DNA of 64,000 bases, taken from assembly GCF_002906855.1 (NCBI RefSeq), contig NZ_MINI01000048.1, forward strand, positions 186,001 through 250,000, in the 5' to 3' direction. Both the position numbers and the translations under genes were made by a program. This stretch comes from Pseudomonas putida (GTDB taxonomy: Bacteria > Pseudomonadota > Gammaproteobacteria > Pseudomonadales > Pseudomonadaceae). Below are positions 16,067 to 22,600 of this stretch, piece by piece (position 1 is the stretch's first letter; each line of letters opens with the position of its first letter). The notes beneath the pieces were generated by a model, which saw only the letters and a list, made by a program, of their open reading frames with translations, was not told the DNA's origin and did no database searches.

Positions 16067-16092
16067 AGCCGGGCCGCGAACCCGGCTTTTTT
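16067..16092 (+). terminator. Plus-strand terminator-like hairpin in the early leader
   Basis: AGCCGGG, 7-nt loop, CCCGGCT followed by six T on the plus strand; the longer flanks GCAGAGA/TCTCTGC are also inverted. No plus-strand gene precedes it, so it might end an antisense transcript, or the hairpin may instead act in the minus-strand leader of the antirepressor gene. Confidence 0.4.
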
Positions 16093-16157
16093 GTCTCTGC
16101 GATTTGGTGTCCCTTATGAGGGACTGGCGCCAGGGTCCCTAATTAGGGATCGGACGG

Positions 16158-16370
16158 TTACCTCGGCGCCGCGAACGGCACCACGTTGTTGCTCTTGGGC
16201 TTCCCCCGCTGGGCGAGGAAGTGCGTGGCCTTCTTCAGGATTTGCGCGGCCAGCTCGTCGGTGCTCACACCAACCTCCTCTGCCCAGGCCTCCAGGTCCG
16301 CGAAGTCACCCCTGCGGAACCGGGCTATCTCCACGTCGTGCTGCTGTACTGCTTCGTTTGCAGGCGACAT
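16158..16370 (-). CDS. Small ribbon-helix-helix-like protein
   Basis: 70 aa, MSPANEAVQQHDVEIARFRR. Residues about 12-52 look like strand-helix-helix (VEIARFRRGDFADLEAWAEE, then VSTDELAAQILKKAT). GGGGAGGA precedes the ATG. First of four neighbouring genes of this shape downstream of cro. DNA binding is inferred. Confidence 0.5.
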   Translation of the reverse strand: MSPANEAVQQHDVEIARFRRGDFADLEAWAEEVGVSTDELAAQILKKATHFLAQRGKPKSNNVVPFAAPR

Positions 16371-16390
16371 TCGTCCTCCCCTGGACCTAT

Positions 16391-16597
16391 TCAGGCCCTG
16401 GCCTTCTTCTCGTTGATCAGCGGCAGGTGGCCGTGCTCTTTCTTGAACGCCAGCGCGGCCAGGATAATTTCCCGTGCCAGCACGCTGTGCTGGGCCTTGA
16501 GCTCATGGGCGTACCCCTTCAGCTCGTTGAAGTCCTCGTCATCCAAGCGGACCTTGACCTGGTGGTCGTGGCGGTGTGCTTTGTCGTCGTAGGCCAT
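16391..16597 (-). CDS. Small ribbon-helix-helix protein
   Basis: 68 aa with a clear Arc/CopG-like pattern: a basic strand HQVKVRLDDEDF, helix NELKGYAHELKAQ, helix SVLAREIILAALAF. His/Asp-rich N-terminus. Probably a dimeric DNA-binding regulator of early phage genes. Starts at 16597 after GGGGA. Confidence 0.6.
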   Translation of the reverse strand: MAYDDKAHRHDHQVKVRLDDEDFNELKGYAHELKAQHSVLAREIILAALAFKKEHGHLPLINEKKARA

Positions 16598-16654
16598 CGG
16601 GTGATCCCCTGACTCGTGCTGTCGTTGAGGTTGAGATTTAAGAGGGCCTCCGCC

Positions 16655-16867
16655 CTACCCTGAAGAGTCCCTCGCAGAGGCCCTCATTGGGGCCACCAAC
16701 TGCAGAACCCTGGCCTTTCGGCGGCCAACCACTGATAAAGCGCCACTGGCTACAGCTGCTTCGAACACCTGGTTCATCGCAGTGTTGAAGTCCCAGTTAT
16801 TGGCCCTCATCAGCTCCTCTATTCGCTGCCGCACGTCTGGCGGCAGCTGATCAAGCTGTACGGTCAT
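16655..16867 (-). CDS. Small ribbon-helix-helix-like protein
   Basis: 70 aa: MTVQLDQLPPDVRQRIEELM then NTAMNQVFEAAVASGAL, followed by a basic tail (GRRKARVLQLV). The order strand-helix-helix resembles the neighbouring genes but the first strand is less basic. Function inferred weakly. Confidence 0.5.
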   Translation of the reverse strand: MTVQLDQLPPDVRQRIEELMRANNWDFNTAMNQVFEAAVASGALSVVGRRKARVLQLVAPMRASARDSSG

Positions 16868-16886
16868 TTAGGCCTCCAAAGGGCCT

Positions 16887-17087
16887 TCAGCCCGCGATAT
16901 CTTCTTGCTTGTCCTGCATCAGCTCCTCGATAACGCCGTTCGCTACGGCCCATTCGATGATTTCGTACAGATAGGTGGCGTGCTGCATGCGCGTCTTGCT
17001 CGCAGCCTTCCGGAGGATCCGGTCGAGCACTGGTTCAAACCGAACCTTCACCGGGATGGCGCGCTTCTGGCTGGGGTCTTGGTACAT
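16887..17087 (-). CDS. Small ribbon-helix-helix protein
   Basis: 66 aa: basic strand RAIPVKVRFEPVLDRILRKA, helix, then QHATYLYEIIEWAVANGVIE. Clear RHH-like profile. First gene after cro on the leftward early transcript, start at 17087. Confidence 0.55.
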   Translation of the reverse strand: MYQDPSQKRAIPVKVRFEPVLDRILRKAASKTRMQHATYLYEIIEWAVANGVIEELMQDKQEDIAG

Positions 17088-17118
17088 GCTGGTGTGGCTC
17101 CTTGCTTATGAAATTGGG

Positions 17119-17355
17119 TTACGCGGCGCCCTTGAGCGCTTTGCGAGCAAAAGGAATGAGATCAGGACGAAGGCCGGCAATAGTGATCTCGCCGTCCGAC
17201 GCGTCCTGCAGTCGTTCAGCCAGGTCTACAGATGCCTTCCGATGACCACCTGCGAGCTGCCAGAGATGGCCGACAGTGGTCTTCGCTGCGGCTGCTACAT
17301 CCCGCCGGCGCTCATTGGTGGCGGTAGCCAACCATTCACGGAGGTGATCATTCAT
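17119..17355 (-). CDS. cro: Cro-like repressor
   Basis: 78 aa from the ATG at 17355 (MNDHLREWLATATNERRRDV) with AAGGAG upstream. Residues about 14-55 form a helix-turn-helix (NERRRDVAAAAKTTVGHLWQ...RKASVDLAERLQDA) like YdaS/Cro proteins that lack a peptidase domain. It is divergent from cI and expressed from the leftward promoter at 17382-17410 that overlaps the operators. Expected to bind the same operators and favour lytic growth. Confidence 0.75.
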   Translation of the reverse strand: MNDHLREWLATATNERRRDVAAAAKTTVGHLWQLAGGHRKASVDLAERLQDASDGEITIAGLRPDLIPFARKALKGAA

Positions 17356-17381
17356 GTGGGTTCTCCTTACACATATGGCGA

Positions 17382-17410
17382 AATTTAGCTCATGGCTAAT
17401 GTTCGGGCAA
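17382..17410 (-). promoter_or_regulatory. Leftward early promoter (pR equivalent)
   Basis: Minus strand: TTGCCC (17410-17405), 17-bp spacer, TAAATT (17387-17382). Operator 17384-17400 occupies the spacer and -10 box, so repressor binding would block polymerase. Drives cro and the early/replication genes. Confidence 0.7.
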
Positions 17411-17449
17411 GGATAATTTAGCTTTGCGCACATTTAGCACGAAGCTAAA
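17384..17449. promoter_or_regulatory. cro/cI operator cluster (OR equivalent)
   Basis: Two good copies of TTTAGC-N5-GCTAAA: 17384-17400 (right half GCTAAT) and 17433-17449 (perfect), plus a half-match at 17417-17433. A GATAAT -10 candidate for cI transcription is at 17412-17417 with no good -35, as expected for a repressor-activated maintenance promoter. Confidence 0.7.
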
Positions 17450-17468
17450 CACTGGCATTCTTCGCGCC

Positions 17469-18311
17469 ATGGATATCTACGAAATTCGCAAGCACAACCT
17501 GGTCAAGCTGATCGGCAGCCAGAGAAAAGGGTCCTGCGCGGAGCGCTGGGGGATGGCTCCTGCGCACCTGAGCCAGATACTCTCCGACAAGACGGCGAAG
17601 AACCTGGGCGACGACGTAGCGCGCCGGATCGAGGAAGTTGAGAAGCTGCCACGAGGCTGGTTCGACTCGATCCCCTCGGGCGACGACGGGCAGCCACTGG
17701 CTGAAGCCGTGGACAGCAAGCTGTCGGCTGCTGATCTGGTAAAGCAGATGCTCGCGAAGAGCGGGAGAGGAATTCCTGAAGAGACTCGCCAGAGGCTACT
17801 GGCTGCGGCGGAGGAGCCAGTTCCTGCTGTCGCTCCAGCCGATAGCGGAGTAGTCAAGGCAGATTTCAACCGCCCCGGCCTGGTAGGTGATGAGGTCTGG
17901 ATCGCCCACTATGACGTGCGTGGTGCCATGGGCGGCGGCGAGCAAACCCATGACTTCCCAGAAATGCTGCAAGACGTGCGCGTCAGTCCTCGGCACCTGC
18001 GTGAGCTGGGTGTTGAGTTCAAAGAGCACTACCACCTGAAGCTCGTCACCGGCTGGGGCCAGTCAATGGCGCCGACGATCAAGAACCGCGACCCGCTGAT
18101 CGTGGATGTCAGCATCCGCGACTTCGCTGGCGATGGGATCTACTACTTCTCCTGGGGTGGGCACGAGTACATCAAGCGTTTGCAGATCGCGGACGAAGAG
18201 TACTTCGAGATGATCTCGGACAACCCTAAGCACAAGGATCGGATGATCCGACGGGAAGAGACCTACATCCAGGCTCGCGTACTACTCGTTTGGAATGCTC
18301 ACTTAGTTTGA
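17469..18311 (+). CDS. CI-like phage repressor with S24 peptidase domain
   Basis: 280 aa from the ATG at 17469 (MDIYEIRKHNLVKLIGSQRK). N-terminal helix-turn-helix (about 8-55, with GMAPAHLSQILSDKTAKNLG). C-terminal LexA/S24-type fold with nucleophile Ser199 (GQSMAPT) and general base Lys236 (EYIKRLQ). The hinge region shows YDVRGAMGGGEQ near 148-159 rather than a plain Ala-Gly cleavage pair. It should hold both operator clusters in the lysogen. Confidence 0.85.
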   Translation: MDIYEIRKHNLVKLIGSQRKGSCAERWGMAPAHLSQILSDKTAKNLGDDVARRIEEVEKLPRGWFDSIPSGDDGQPLAEAVDSKLSAADLVKQMLAKSGRGIPEETRQRLLAAAEEPVPAVAPADSGVVKADFNRPGLVGDEVWIAHYDVRGAMGGGEQTHDFPEMLQDVRVSPRHLRELGVEFKEHYHLKLVTGWGQSMAPTIKNRDPLIVDVSIRDFAGDGIYYFSWGGHEYIKRLQIADEEYFEMISDNPKHKDRMIRREETYIQARVLLVWNAHLV

Positions 18312-18382
18312 TCAAGGGCTGCCGCAGACTTCGCCGGGAGGATTCGGCATCTTCAACTTCAATCGCGCTTCAAGGATGAATT

Positions 18383-18715
18383 ATGTTAGGCAAGTCTATC
18401 GCAATCGTGCTGGCAGCCGCCTTGCCGCTCGCAGCAAGTGCAGCAAATCTCTACATACCGTCTGACCCAAAAGCCTCGTACACAATCTTGGATCGCGACA
18501 GCTCGGGAACAGAACGAACAATCACCACTAAACGAGAGGGGGCCAGCGGCACGAGCTATTCTCGGCGCCTGTACAACTGCGCAGAAAAGACCGTGAAGTA
18601 TCTCGGAAGTGGCGAAACGATCGAGCAGATGCACGCCTCCAAGCCAGATCCTCGCATGGGTCCAATCATTGAAGGCTCAATTGCTGACTACGTTGGGGCA
18701 GAAGCTTGCCGCTAG
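18383..18715 (+). CDS. Small exported protein next to cI (lysogenic-conversion candidate)
   Basis: 110 aa with a signal peptide (MLGKSIAIVLAAALPLAASA, cleavage likely before AN) and two cysteines (YNCAEK and GAEACR) that could form a disulfide. AGGA precedes the ATG. It lies 71 nt downstream of cI in the same direction, so it can be expressed in the lysogen. Mature part of about 90 residues, not recognised. Confidence 0.65.
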   Translation: MLGKSIAIVLAAALPLAASAANLYIPSDPKASYTILDRDSSGTERTITTKREGASGTSYSRRLYNCAEKTVKYLGSGETIEQMHASKPDPRMGPIIEGSIADYVGAEACR

Positions 18716-18758
18716 AAGCGCTAACGCTACACCAGCACGCTCTCATGAGGATAACGTT

Positions 18759-19208
18759 TTGCTAGCGATTCTTAAGCGCCGTACTTTCGCGACCCTTTCG
18801 TGTGCAGTTCTTTGGTCGACCTTTTCTTATGCCGAGCCCAGTTTTCACGACTGGCTTACCGGCACCGCCGCAATGTGCAGCATCGACAGCCATTCGGCCT
18901 TCACGGATATGCTGCTGGCTAAGCGCGAACATGGTGAAAAAAGCAAGTCTTTCACAAGACAGGTCGAAAAGTCCTACGCGGCAGCCCAGAAATGCGTGGA
19001 TGAGGTAAAGCCCAAGGGCAAGCAAAGACTGAAGGACGCGGTAGCTTTGATGCCATCTGACAAAAGAGAGTTTCAGGACTCCTACTCTGCATGGCTTGGC
19101 TACCTGGACTGGCTAAGCACGCCTCGCGAGTCTGGCGAATCCTCACCCGAGCAGATTCGATTTCAGCAGTCTATGAACGATTTACAAGCCGCCATGGACG
19201 CACGGTAA
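18759..19208 (+). CDS. Second exported protein next to cI
   Basis: 149 aa from a TTG at 18759 with GAGG 8 nt upstream. This start gives a proper signal peptide (basic KRR, then TFATLSCAVLWSTFSYA, cleavage before EP), which the longer open frame would destroy. Mature part is helical with two cysteines (MCSIDS and QKCVDE). Lower GC than neighbours. A strong terminator follows at 19224. Function not recognised; a moron expressed with cI is likely. Confidence 0.6.
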   Translation: MLAILKRRTFATLSCAVLWSTFSYAEPSFHDWLTGTAAMCSIDSHSAFTDMLLAKREHGEKSKSFTRQVEKSYAAAQKCVDEVKPKGKQRLKDAVALMPSDKREFQDSYSAWLGYLDWLSTPRESGESSPEQIRFQQSMNDLQAAMDAR

Positions 19209-19223
19209 GTCCAGTGCGCTAGA

Positions 19224-19246
19224 AAGCCCGCTCGTTTAGCGGGCTT
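19224..19246. terminator. Bidirectional intrinsic terminator
   Basis: Perfect 9-bp stem AAGCCCGCT/AGCGGGCTT with 5-nt loop, between convergent genes ending at 19208 (+) and 19258 (-). T/A flanks are short. Confidence 0.65.
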
Positions 19247-19257
19247 AAACACCATGA

Positions 19258-19581
19258 TTAAAATGGCGCCTCCTCCTCCGCCTCAACCTCGCTGTCCTCC
19301 TCGATGATGAAGTCGTCTCGCTCTTGAATCGCGCTTCGCTCCCACCGGACGGTCACCGTGCCGTCGTCATTGAACGTCAGGTCCAGCTCGGGCACTTCAG
19401 CGATCAGCCCGATCACCTCCTCCCACTCTGCCTCCCCGTCCGTGTCCAGGCGATGGATCGTCACCCAGCGCTGCGTCTGTGCGATCGGGTGGTTGATCAT
19501 CGACGACACCCTCAGGCTCAGCCTCTCTAGCCCGGTCATTTCCTGACGCTGCTTCGGCGCCGCTTTGTTCTGCTTGGACAT
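19258..19581 (-). CDS. DUF1654 protein under LexA and repressor control
   Basis: 107 aa from the ATG at 19581 (MSKQNKAAPKQRQEMTGLER) with GGAGA 8 nt upstream. The phrases TGLERLSLRVSSMINHPIAQ and VTIHRLDTDGEAEWEEVIGL are the DUF1654 signature, a family concentrated in Pseudomonas and its phages. Acidic C-terminal tail (EEDSEVEAEEEAPF). The promoter carries a perfect LexA box and one operator of the phage repressor type, so the protein should appear during SOS. Role inferred: an induction or SOS-response accessory. Confidence 0.75.
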   Translation of the reverse strand: MSKQNKAAPKQRQEMTGLERLSLRVSSMINHPIAQTQRWVTIHRLDTDGEAEWEEVIGLIAEVPELDLTFNDDGTVTVRWERSAIQERDDFIIEEDSEVEAEEEAPF

Positions 19582-19598
19582 AGTTCCATCTCCGAAAA

Positions 19599-19614
19599 CT
19601 GTATATTCGTACAG
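19599..19614. promoter_or_regulatory. LexA box of the DUF1654 gene
   Basis: CTGT-ATATTCGT-ACAG, matching the canonical CTGT-N8-ACAG. It lies just downstream of the predicted transcription start. Confidence 0.75.
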
Positions 19615-19624
19615 TGATTTCAGA

Positions 19625-19654
19625 ATCATAGCGCAGTGCTAAATCTCAGGTAAA
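19625..19654 (-). promoter_or_regulatory. Promoter of the DUF1654 gene
   Basis: Minus strand: TTTACC (19654-19649), 18-bp spacer, TATGAT (19630-19625). The operator-like CATAGC-GCAGT-GCTAAA (19627-19643) covers the spacer and part of the -10. Confidence 0.55.
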
Positions 19655-19708
19655 GGCCCTGCTCAAGAACTCCAGCCTTGGAGGCGTTTTGTCGCTCGGC
19701 GAAAATAA

Positions 19709-19750
19709 TTTAGCTCTGAGCTATTGACGATTCTTTAGCGCATGGCTAAA
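19709..19750. promoter_or_regulatory. Second repressor operator cluster (OL equivalent)
   Basis: TTTAGC-TCTGA-GCTATT at 19709-19725 and perfect TTTAGC-GCATG-GCTAAA at 19734-19750. Same 17-bp motif as the cro/cI operators 2.3 kb away; a third, weaker copy is at 19627-19643. Confidence 0.7.
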
Positions 19751-19752
19751 TT
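19724..19752 (+). promoter_or_regulatory. Rightward early promoter (pL equivalent)
   Basis: TTGACG (19724-19729), 17-bp spacer, TAAATT (19747-19752), with the perfect operator filling the spacer. Same geometry as the leftward promoter at 17382. Drives the rightward operon ending at the integrase. Confidence 0.75.
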
Positions 19753-20108
19753 TCACCCCAGGCAGTCACCAACCAGGGACTGCCGAGGCCCTCACCGGCC
19801 GCCGCTCTTTAACAACCAGATGAACGCCGAGCTGGCCGATGCATAGCCAGCGGACGTGCCGCGCAACGGTACGCAGCGATTCGACCTCATGTCGGCGCTG
19901 GGCATAGGAGACCTCATTCGGAGGGCGTAGCTGGAGAGGCTGCGTGGTGGCGAGTAAGCGTTTGGCCTTGGGACCATGATCCCGTGTCGCGCTGAAAATC
20001 ACTGACGGGAAAGCGACCGTTGGCCTGTGCAAGAAAAGAGATTACCGGCCCGACGAGTGCGGGCCGGATGCTCTCCAGATGCCTCTGGTTAGAGGTATGC
20101 GGAAAGCA
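19753..20108 (+). other. Leader of the rightward early transcript, no gene supported
   Basis: About 350 nt without a convincing ORF. It holds the boxA at 19803 and a stable hairpin CCGGCCCG/CGGGCCGG (20045-20067) with no T run. An 88-codon minus frame here has no ribosome site and is not called. Confidence 0.5.
19803..19814 (+). promoter_or_regulatory. boxA antitermination element
   Basis: CGCTCTTTAACA, identical to the bacterial rrn/lambda-type boxA consensus bound by NusB-NusE, about 45 nt after the predicted start of the rightward transcript. No clear boxB hairpin follows. Confidence 0.6.
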
Positions 20109-20465
20109 CTATTTGCCTTTGCCGGACCCTGGCGAACCGCCGTGGAACACCTTCGTAGCCGAATAGAGAGTGTCACCCTCGCCTGGCTTGTATCGAGTCT
20201 TTCGCTCGTTCCTGCATCCCTCGCACATCACTGGGGGATTCACCCAATCAGCTCTGTAGCTGAACTTGGTTGTCTTGCAGAACCGGCAATTCGCGACGAT
20301 CCAGCCGCTTTTTGGCTTCCTCGGTGGAGGCGGCTCGAATGGAGCAGGAATGGCGGGAGGATTCGCCTTTTCCATGGCTTGCTTGAGCTGCATCAGTACC
20401 GCGAGATTCTTCGGGTCCATGGCCTTCGCCTCTGATTTCACCTTGCCCGAGATTACCAGCGGCAT
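20109..20465 (-). CDS. Putative zinc-binding protein, antisense to the early leader
   Basis: 118 aa. Helical N-terminus (MDPKNLAVLMQLKQAMEKAN), a Pro-rich linker (PAIPAPFEPPPPRKPKSG), then a treble-type motif CRFCKTTKFSYRADW...MCEGCRNERK with two CxxC pairs. Composition is protein-like, unlike the frame on the other strand. It runs against the rightward early transcript. The ribosome site is weak. Function not recognised; a DNA- or RNA-binding role is possible. Confidence 0.55.
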   Translation of the reverse strand: MPLVISGKVKSEAKAMDPKNLAVLMQLKQAMEKANPPAIPAPFEPPPPRKPKSGWIVANCRFCKTTKFSYRADWVNPPVMCEGCRNERKTRYKPGEGDTLYSATKVFHGGSPGSGKGK

Positions 20466-20544
20466 AAAGCCATCACCAGCACCACGTATTCACTGAAGCA
20501 CCTGGGCGACCGGGTGCTTTGGGAATCCACTGGAGGAACACGAG

Positions 20545-20679
20545 ATGAACCGCAAGCAATTCCGCAAAGCCCGCGTCGCCGTGAAGTACGACCGCCTGAA
20601 CAACACCTGCAACTGCCTCGTGCCTGGTTACGAGAAGGCGCTGATCCTTGAGCTGATGCACCGCCCGCGCTCCTGGTGA
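20545..20679 (+). CDS. Small basic protein
   Basis: 44 aa, MNRKQFRKARVAVKYDRLNN..., with GGAGG 8 nt before the ATG. Contains CNC and a short hydrophobic C-terminal helix. First plus-strand gene of the early operon with a good ribosome site. Function unknown. Confidence 0.5.
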   Translation: MNRKQFRKARVAVKYDRLNNTCNCLVPGYEKALILELMHRPRSW

Positions 20680-20746
20680 TTTCACTCGCAGCCATTCCCA
20701 CGAGTGGCTGCCGGGAAATCAATCGGATGCACGGAGCAATCACCAG

Positions 20747-21529
20747 ATGAACCAGCAAACCTTGCAAGAGCTTCTCGCAGAACGCGTCGCCGCATACGCC
20801 CAGTCCGACCGCCCTCGTGAGCTGATCGACGAGGGCATCGAAAAGCTTTTTGCGGACGTAGTAAAAGACACGTTCCGCTCCTACGGCGACTTCGGCGGCG
20901 TCATCAAGGAGGCGGTTAAAGCCGCTCTGCCGGCCAACGTCTCGGATGTCTTCGAACTTCAGCGGTACAACGCTCTGGTTGCAAATGTCCTTCGCGAGCG
21001 CTGGCAGGCAGCAGCTTTGCAGTCCACCGTTTTGGAGCAGGCAGACAAGGTCATCAGCGAAGTCCTGGATGGCGAAGGGCTCATCACTGGTGAAATCTCA
21101 TTGAAAGGCCTGCTTGATGAGTTCATTGCTGATCACAAAGATCAGGCCGCTGAGGAGCGGTGGAGTCGACCAGAAATTCGCTTCGAAGAAAGCGAGATCG
21201 CCTCGTCAACCTTCCTCTACATCGGCTTTGACCCAGAGCCTGAACAAAGCCGCGACCGTTTCATGTACAGCTCAGACAAGCGCAGCATCCATAGCCTGAA
21301 GCACTCGCTTCACATCCACATCCAAGGCGAGCGTGCGACCGAAGACCGGTTCAGACCGACAGAGCGATTCGGTGATGTTGTTGGCGCGAAGCTCGACGAA
21401 AAGAAGATCGCCGTCAACATGCGGGTTCGCTCGAAGTGGGAGCGAATGCTGGCGTCTCTGTATTTCGGCAGCGCCCTCTTGATCATCGATTGCGACGAAG
21501 ACGAGTTCGACTACGGCTTCGACGACTGA
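20747..21529 (+). CDS. Conserved phage hypothetical protein
   Basis: 260 aa, MNQQTLQELLAERVAAYAQS. N-terminal 120 residues are helical (FADVVKDTFRSYGDFGGVIKEAVKAAL), the C-terminal half looks alpha/beta and ends in a very acidic tail (IIDCDEDEFDYGFDD). I recall similar proteins in other temperate phages but no known activity. Usual place is the early operon ahead of recombination genes. No catalytic motif recognised. Confidence 0.65.
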   Translation: MNQQTLQELLAERVAAYAQSDRPRELIDEGIEKLFADVVKDTFRSYGDFGGVIKEAVKAALPANVSDVFELQRYNALVANVLRERWQAAALQSTVLEQADKVISEVLDGEGLITGEISLKGLLDEFIADHKDQAAEERWSRPEIRFEESEIASSTFLYIGFDPEPEQSRDRFMYSSDKRSIHSLKHSLHIHIQGERATEDRFRPTERFGDVVGAKLDEKKIAVNMRVRSKWERMLASLYFGSALLIIDCDEDEFDYGFDD

Positions 21530-22231
21530 ACAACCAACGCCACGTCAGCATGACGATAAATGGCCGTCGGGAATCGCTGCGCAAGTTCGACGTTAAAGCA
21601 CAGGCAGCGTGACAGCCGGAACAGACGGCCCGATCACCTCGCAAGAGGCTGCATCGGAGTGTGATCTGAATGCGCAGGCTGATGCGCAGCGACGCAGGCT
21701 AACAAGCGCGGCGCCGGCGGGCGAAAGCTGACCGGCTCGGTAGAACCTGACACTTCTCACGCAAGCCGGAGATCAGCGCCGGCCAGATCACACCCCGATG
21801 CATCCCGAAAACACTGAGCTGATCAGTGAGGCTGCCTGTCCATGCAGCCTGCTCCTAATGCCCTAATCCCGGCGGGTATCAGCAACGGGAATAGCACTGC
21901 TGCAACAGTGCGCACGGCGTCCGCTGTTCCACCAGCGGATCTGAACCACCTGCCTGCAGTGGGCCAAAAGCAGGCCCGATGTTCCCTTGGCGGGGTTCAT
22001 CGGAAGCCACTCTGAACGCGAGTTGATCGCCGCGAATTGTGAGCGTGGGTAGCGTCTCGCCCCTTGGTGAGGTGTCCCGACACCCGGTTTGCCCCGGAGA
22101 GTGGCTCCCGATGCACCCGCATCCCCTTCCCTTCAATTCGACCGCATTGGCAGGCGCCAGGCCACCTTTCACGGTGGGTTTGGTCACCCGCGCCTGGCGT
22201 CTGGCCAATGCGGTTGGCTACCGAGGCTCAC
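21530..22231. other. Gene-poor, hairpin-rich 700-bp region
   Basis: No well-supported gene. Several short hairpins: ACTGA/TCAGT near 21812, AGGCTGC/GCAGCCT near 21830, GGGCC/GGCCC near 21960, GGTGT/ACACC near 22070, and the long inverted repeat at 22141-22214. A minus-strand frame (21879-22208, TTG start) has no ribosome site and may be spurious. It is either a structured RNA leader or a decayed gene. Confidence 0.5.
22141..22214 (+). repeat. Long imperfect inverted repeat upstream of 22232
   Basis: Arms ACCGCATTGGC (22141-22151) and GCCAATGCGGT (22204-22214) are perfect; pairing continues through AGGCGCCAGGC (22152-22162) against GCCTGGCGTCT with one bulge and one mismatch. A small CACC/GGTG hairpin sits inside. 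The base of the stem is 17 nt before the next start codon. Confidence 0.65.
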
Positions 22232-22600
22232 ATGATGAACAAGCACACCCCTGGGCCTTGGGAGGTCCTGAACGAAACCGAGGTCTTCACCGGCCTTGGC
22301 GCCGACAGCGGCGATGGCGTGAAAGCACTCCCATCTGACGGCTGGATGATCGCTGATTGCGGCGACTGCGTGACCTTCACCGAGATCGTCCCGGCAGAGC
22401 TCGGCCGGAATCTGCGTAAGGCCAATGCCCGGCTGATCGCCGCCGCGCCTGAATTGCTGGCTGCGCTTGAGGCTGCAGTTGAGTGCGGAATGGCTCCAAG
22501 CTCTACAGCAAAGGACGGCGGCGCAAGTCGGCATGCTCGCCAAGTCGTTGTGGCTGACATGATCCGGGAAGCCATCGCCAAGGCCCGGGTGAAGCCATGA
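22232..22600 (+). CDS. Conserved phage hypothetical protein
   Basis: 122 aa. Begins (M)MNKHTPGPWEVLNE and carries ANARLIAAAPELLAALEAAV, phrases seen in many phage early-region proteins of unknown role. GAGG lies 5 nt before the first of two adjacent ATG codons. Overlaps the next gene by 4 nt. Confidence 0.7.
   Translation: MMNKHTPGPWEVLNETEVFTGLGADSGDGVKALPSDGWMIADCGDCVTFTEIVPAELGRNLRKANARLIAAAPELLAALEAAVECGMAPSSTAKDGGASRHARQVVVADMIREAIAKARVKP

Noticed and set aside
19766..20032. 88-codon minus-strand frame in the early leader
   Set aside because: No convincing start or ribosome site; overlaps the boxA leader.
21879..22208. 109-codon minus-strand frame in the hairpin-rich region
   Set aside because: TTG start without a ribosome site, start buried in the long inverted repeat, composition Gly/Pro/Arg-rich. 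It has some protein-like phrases, so the region is kept as a finding but not called as a gene.
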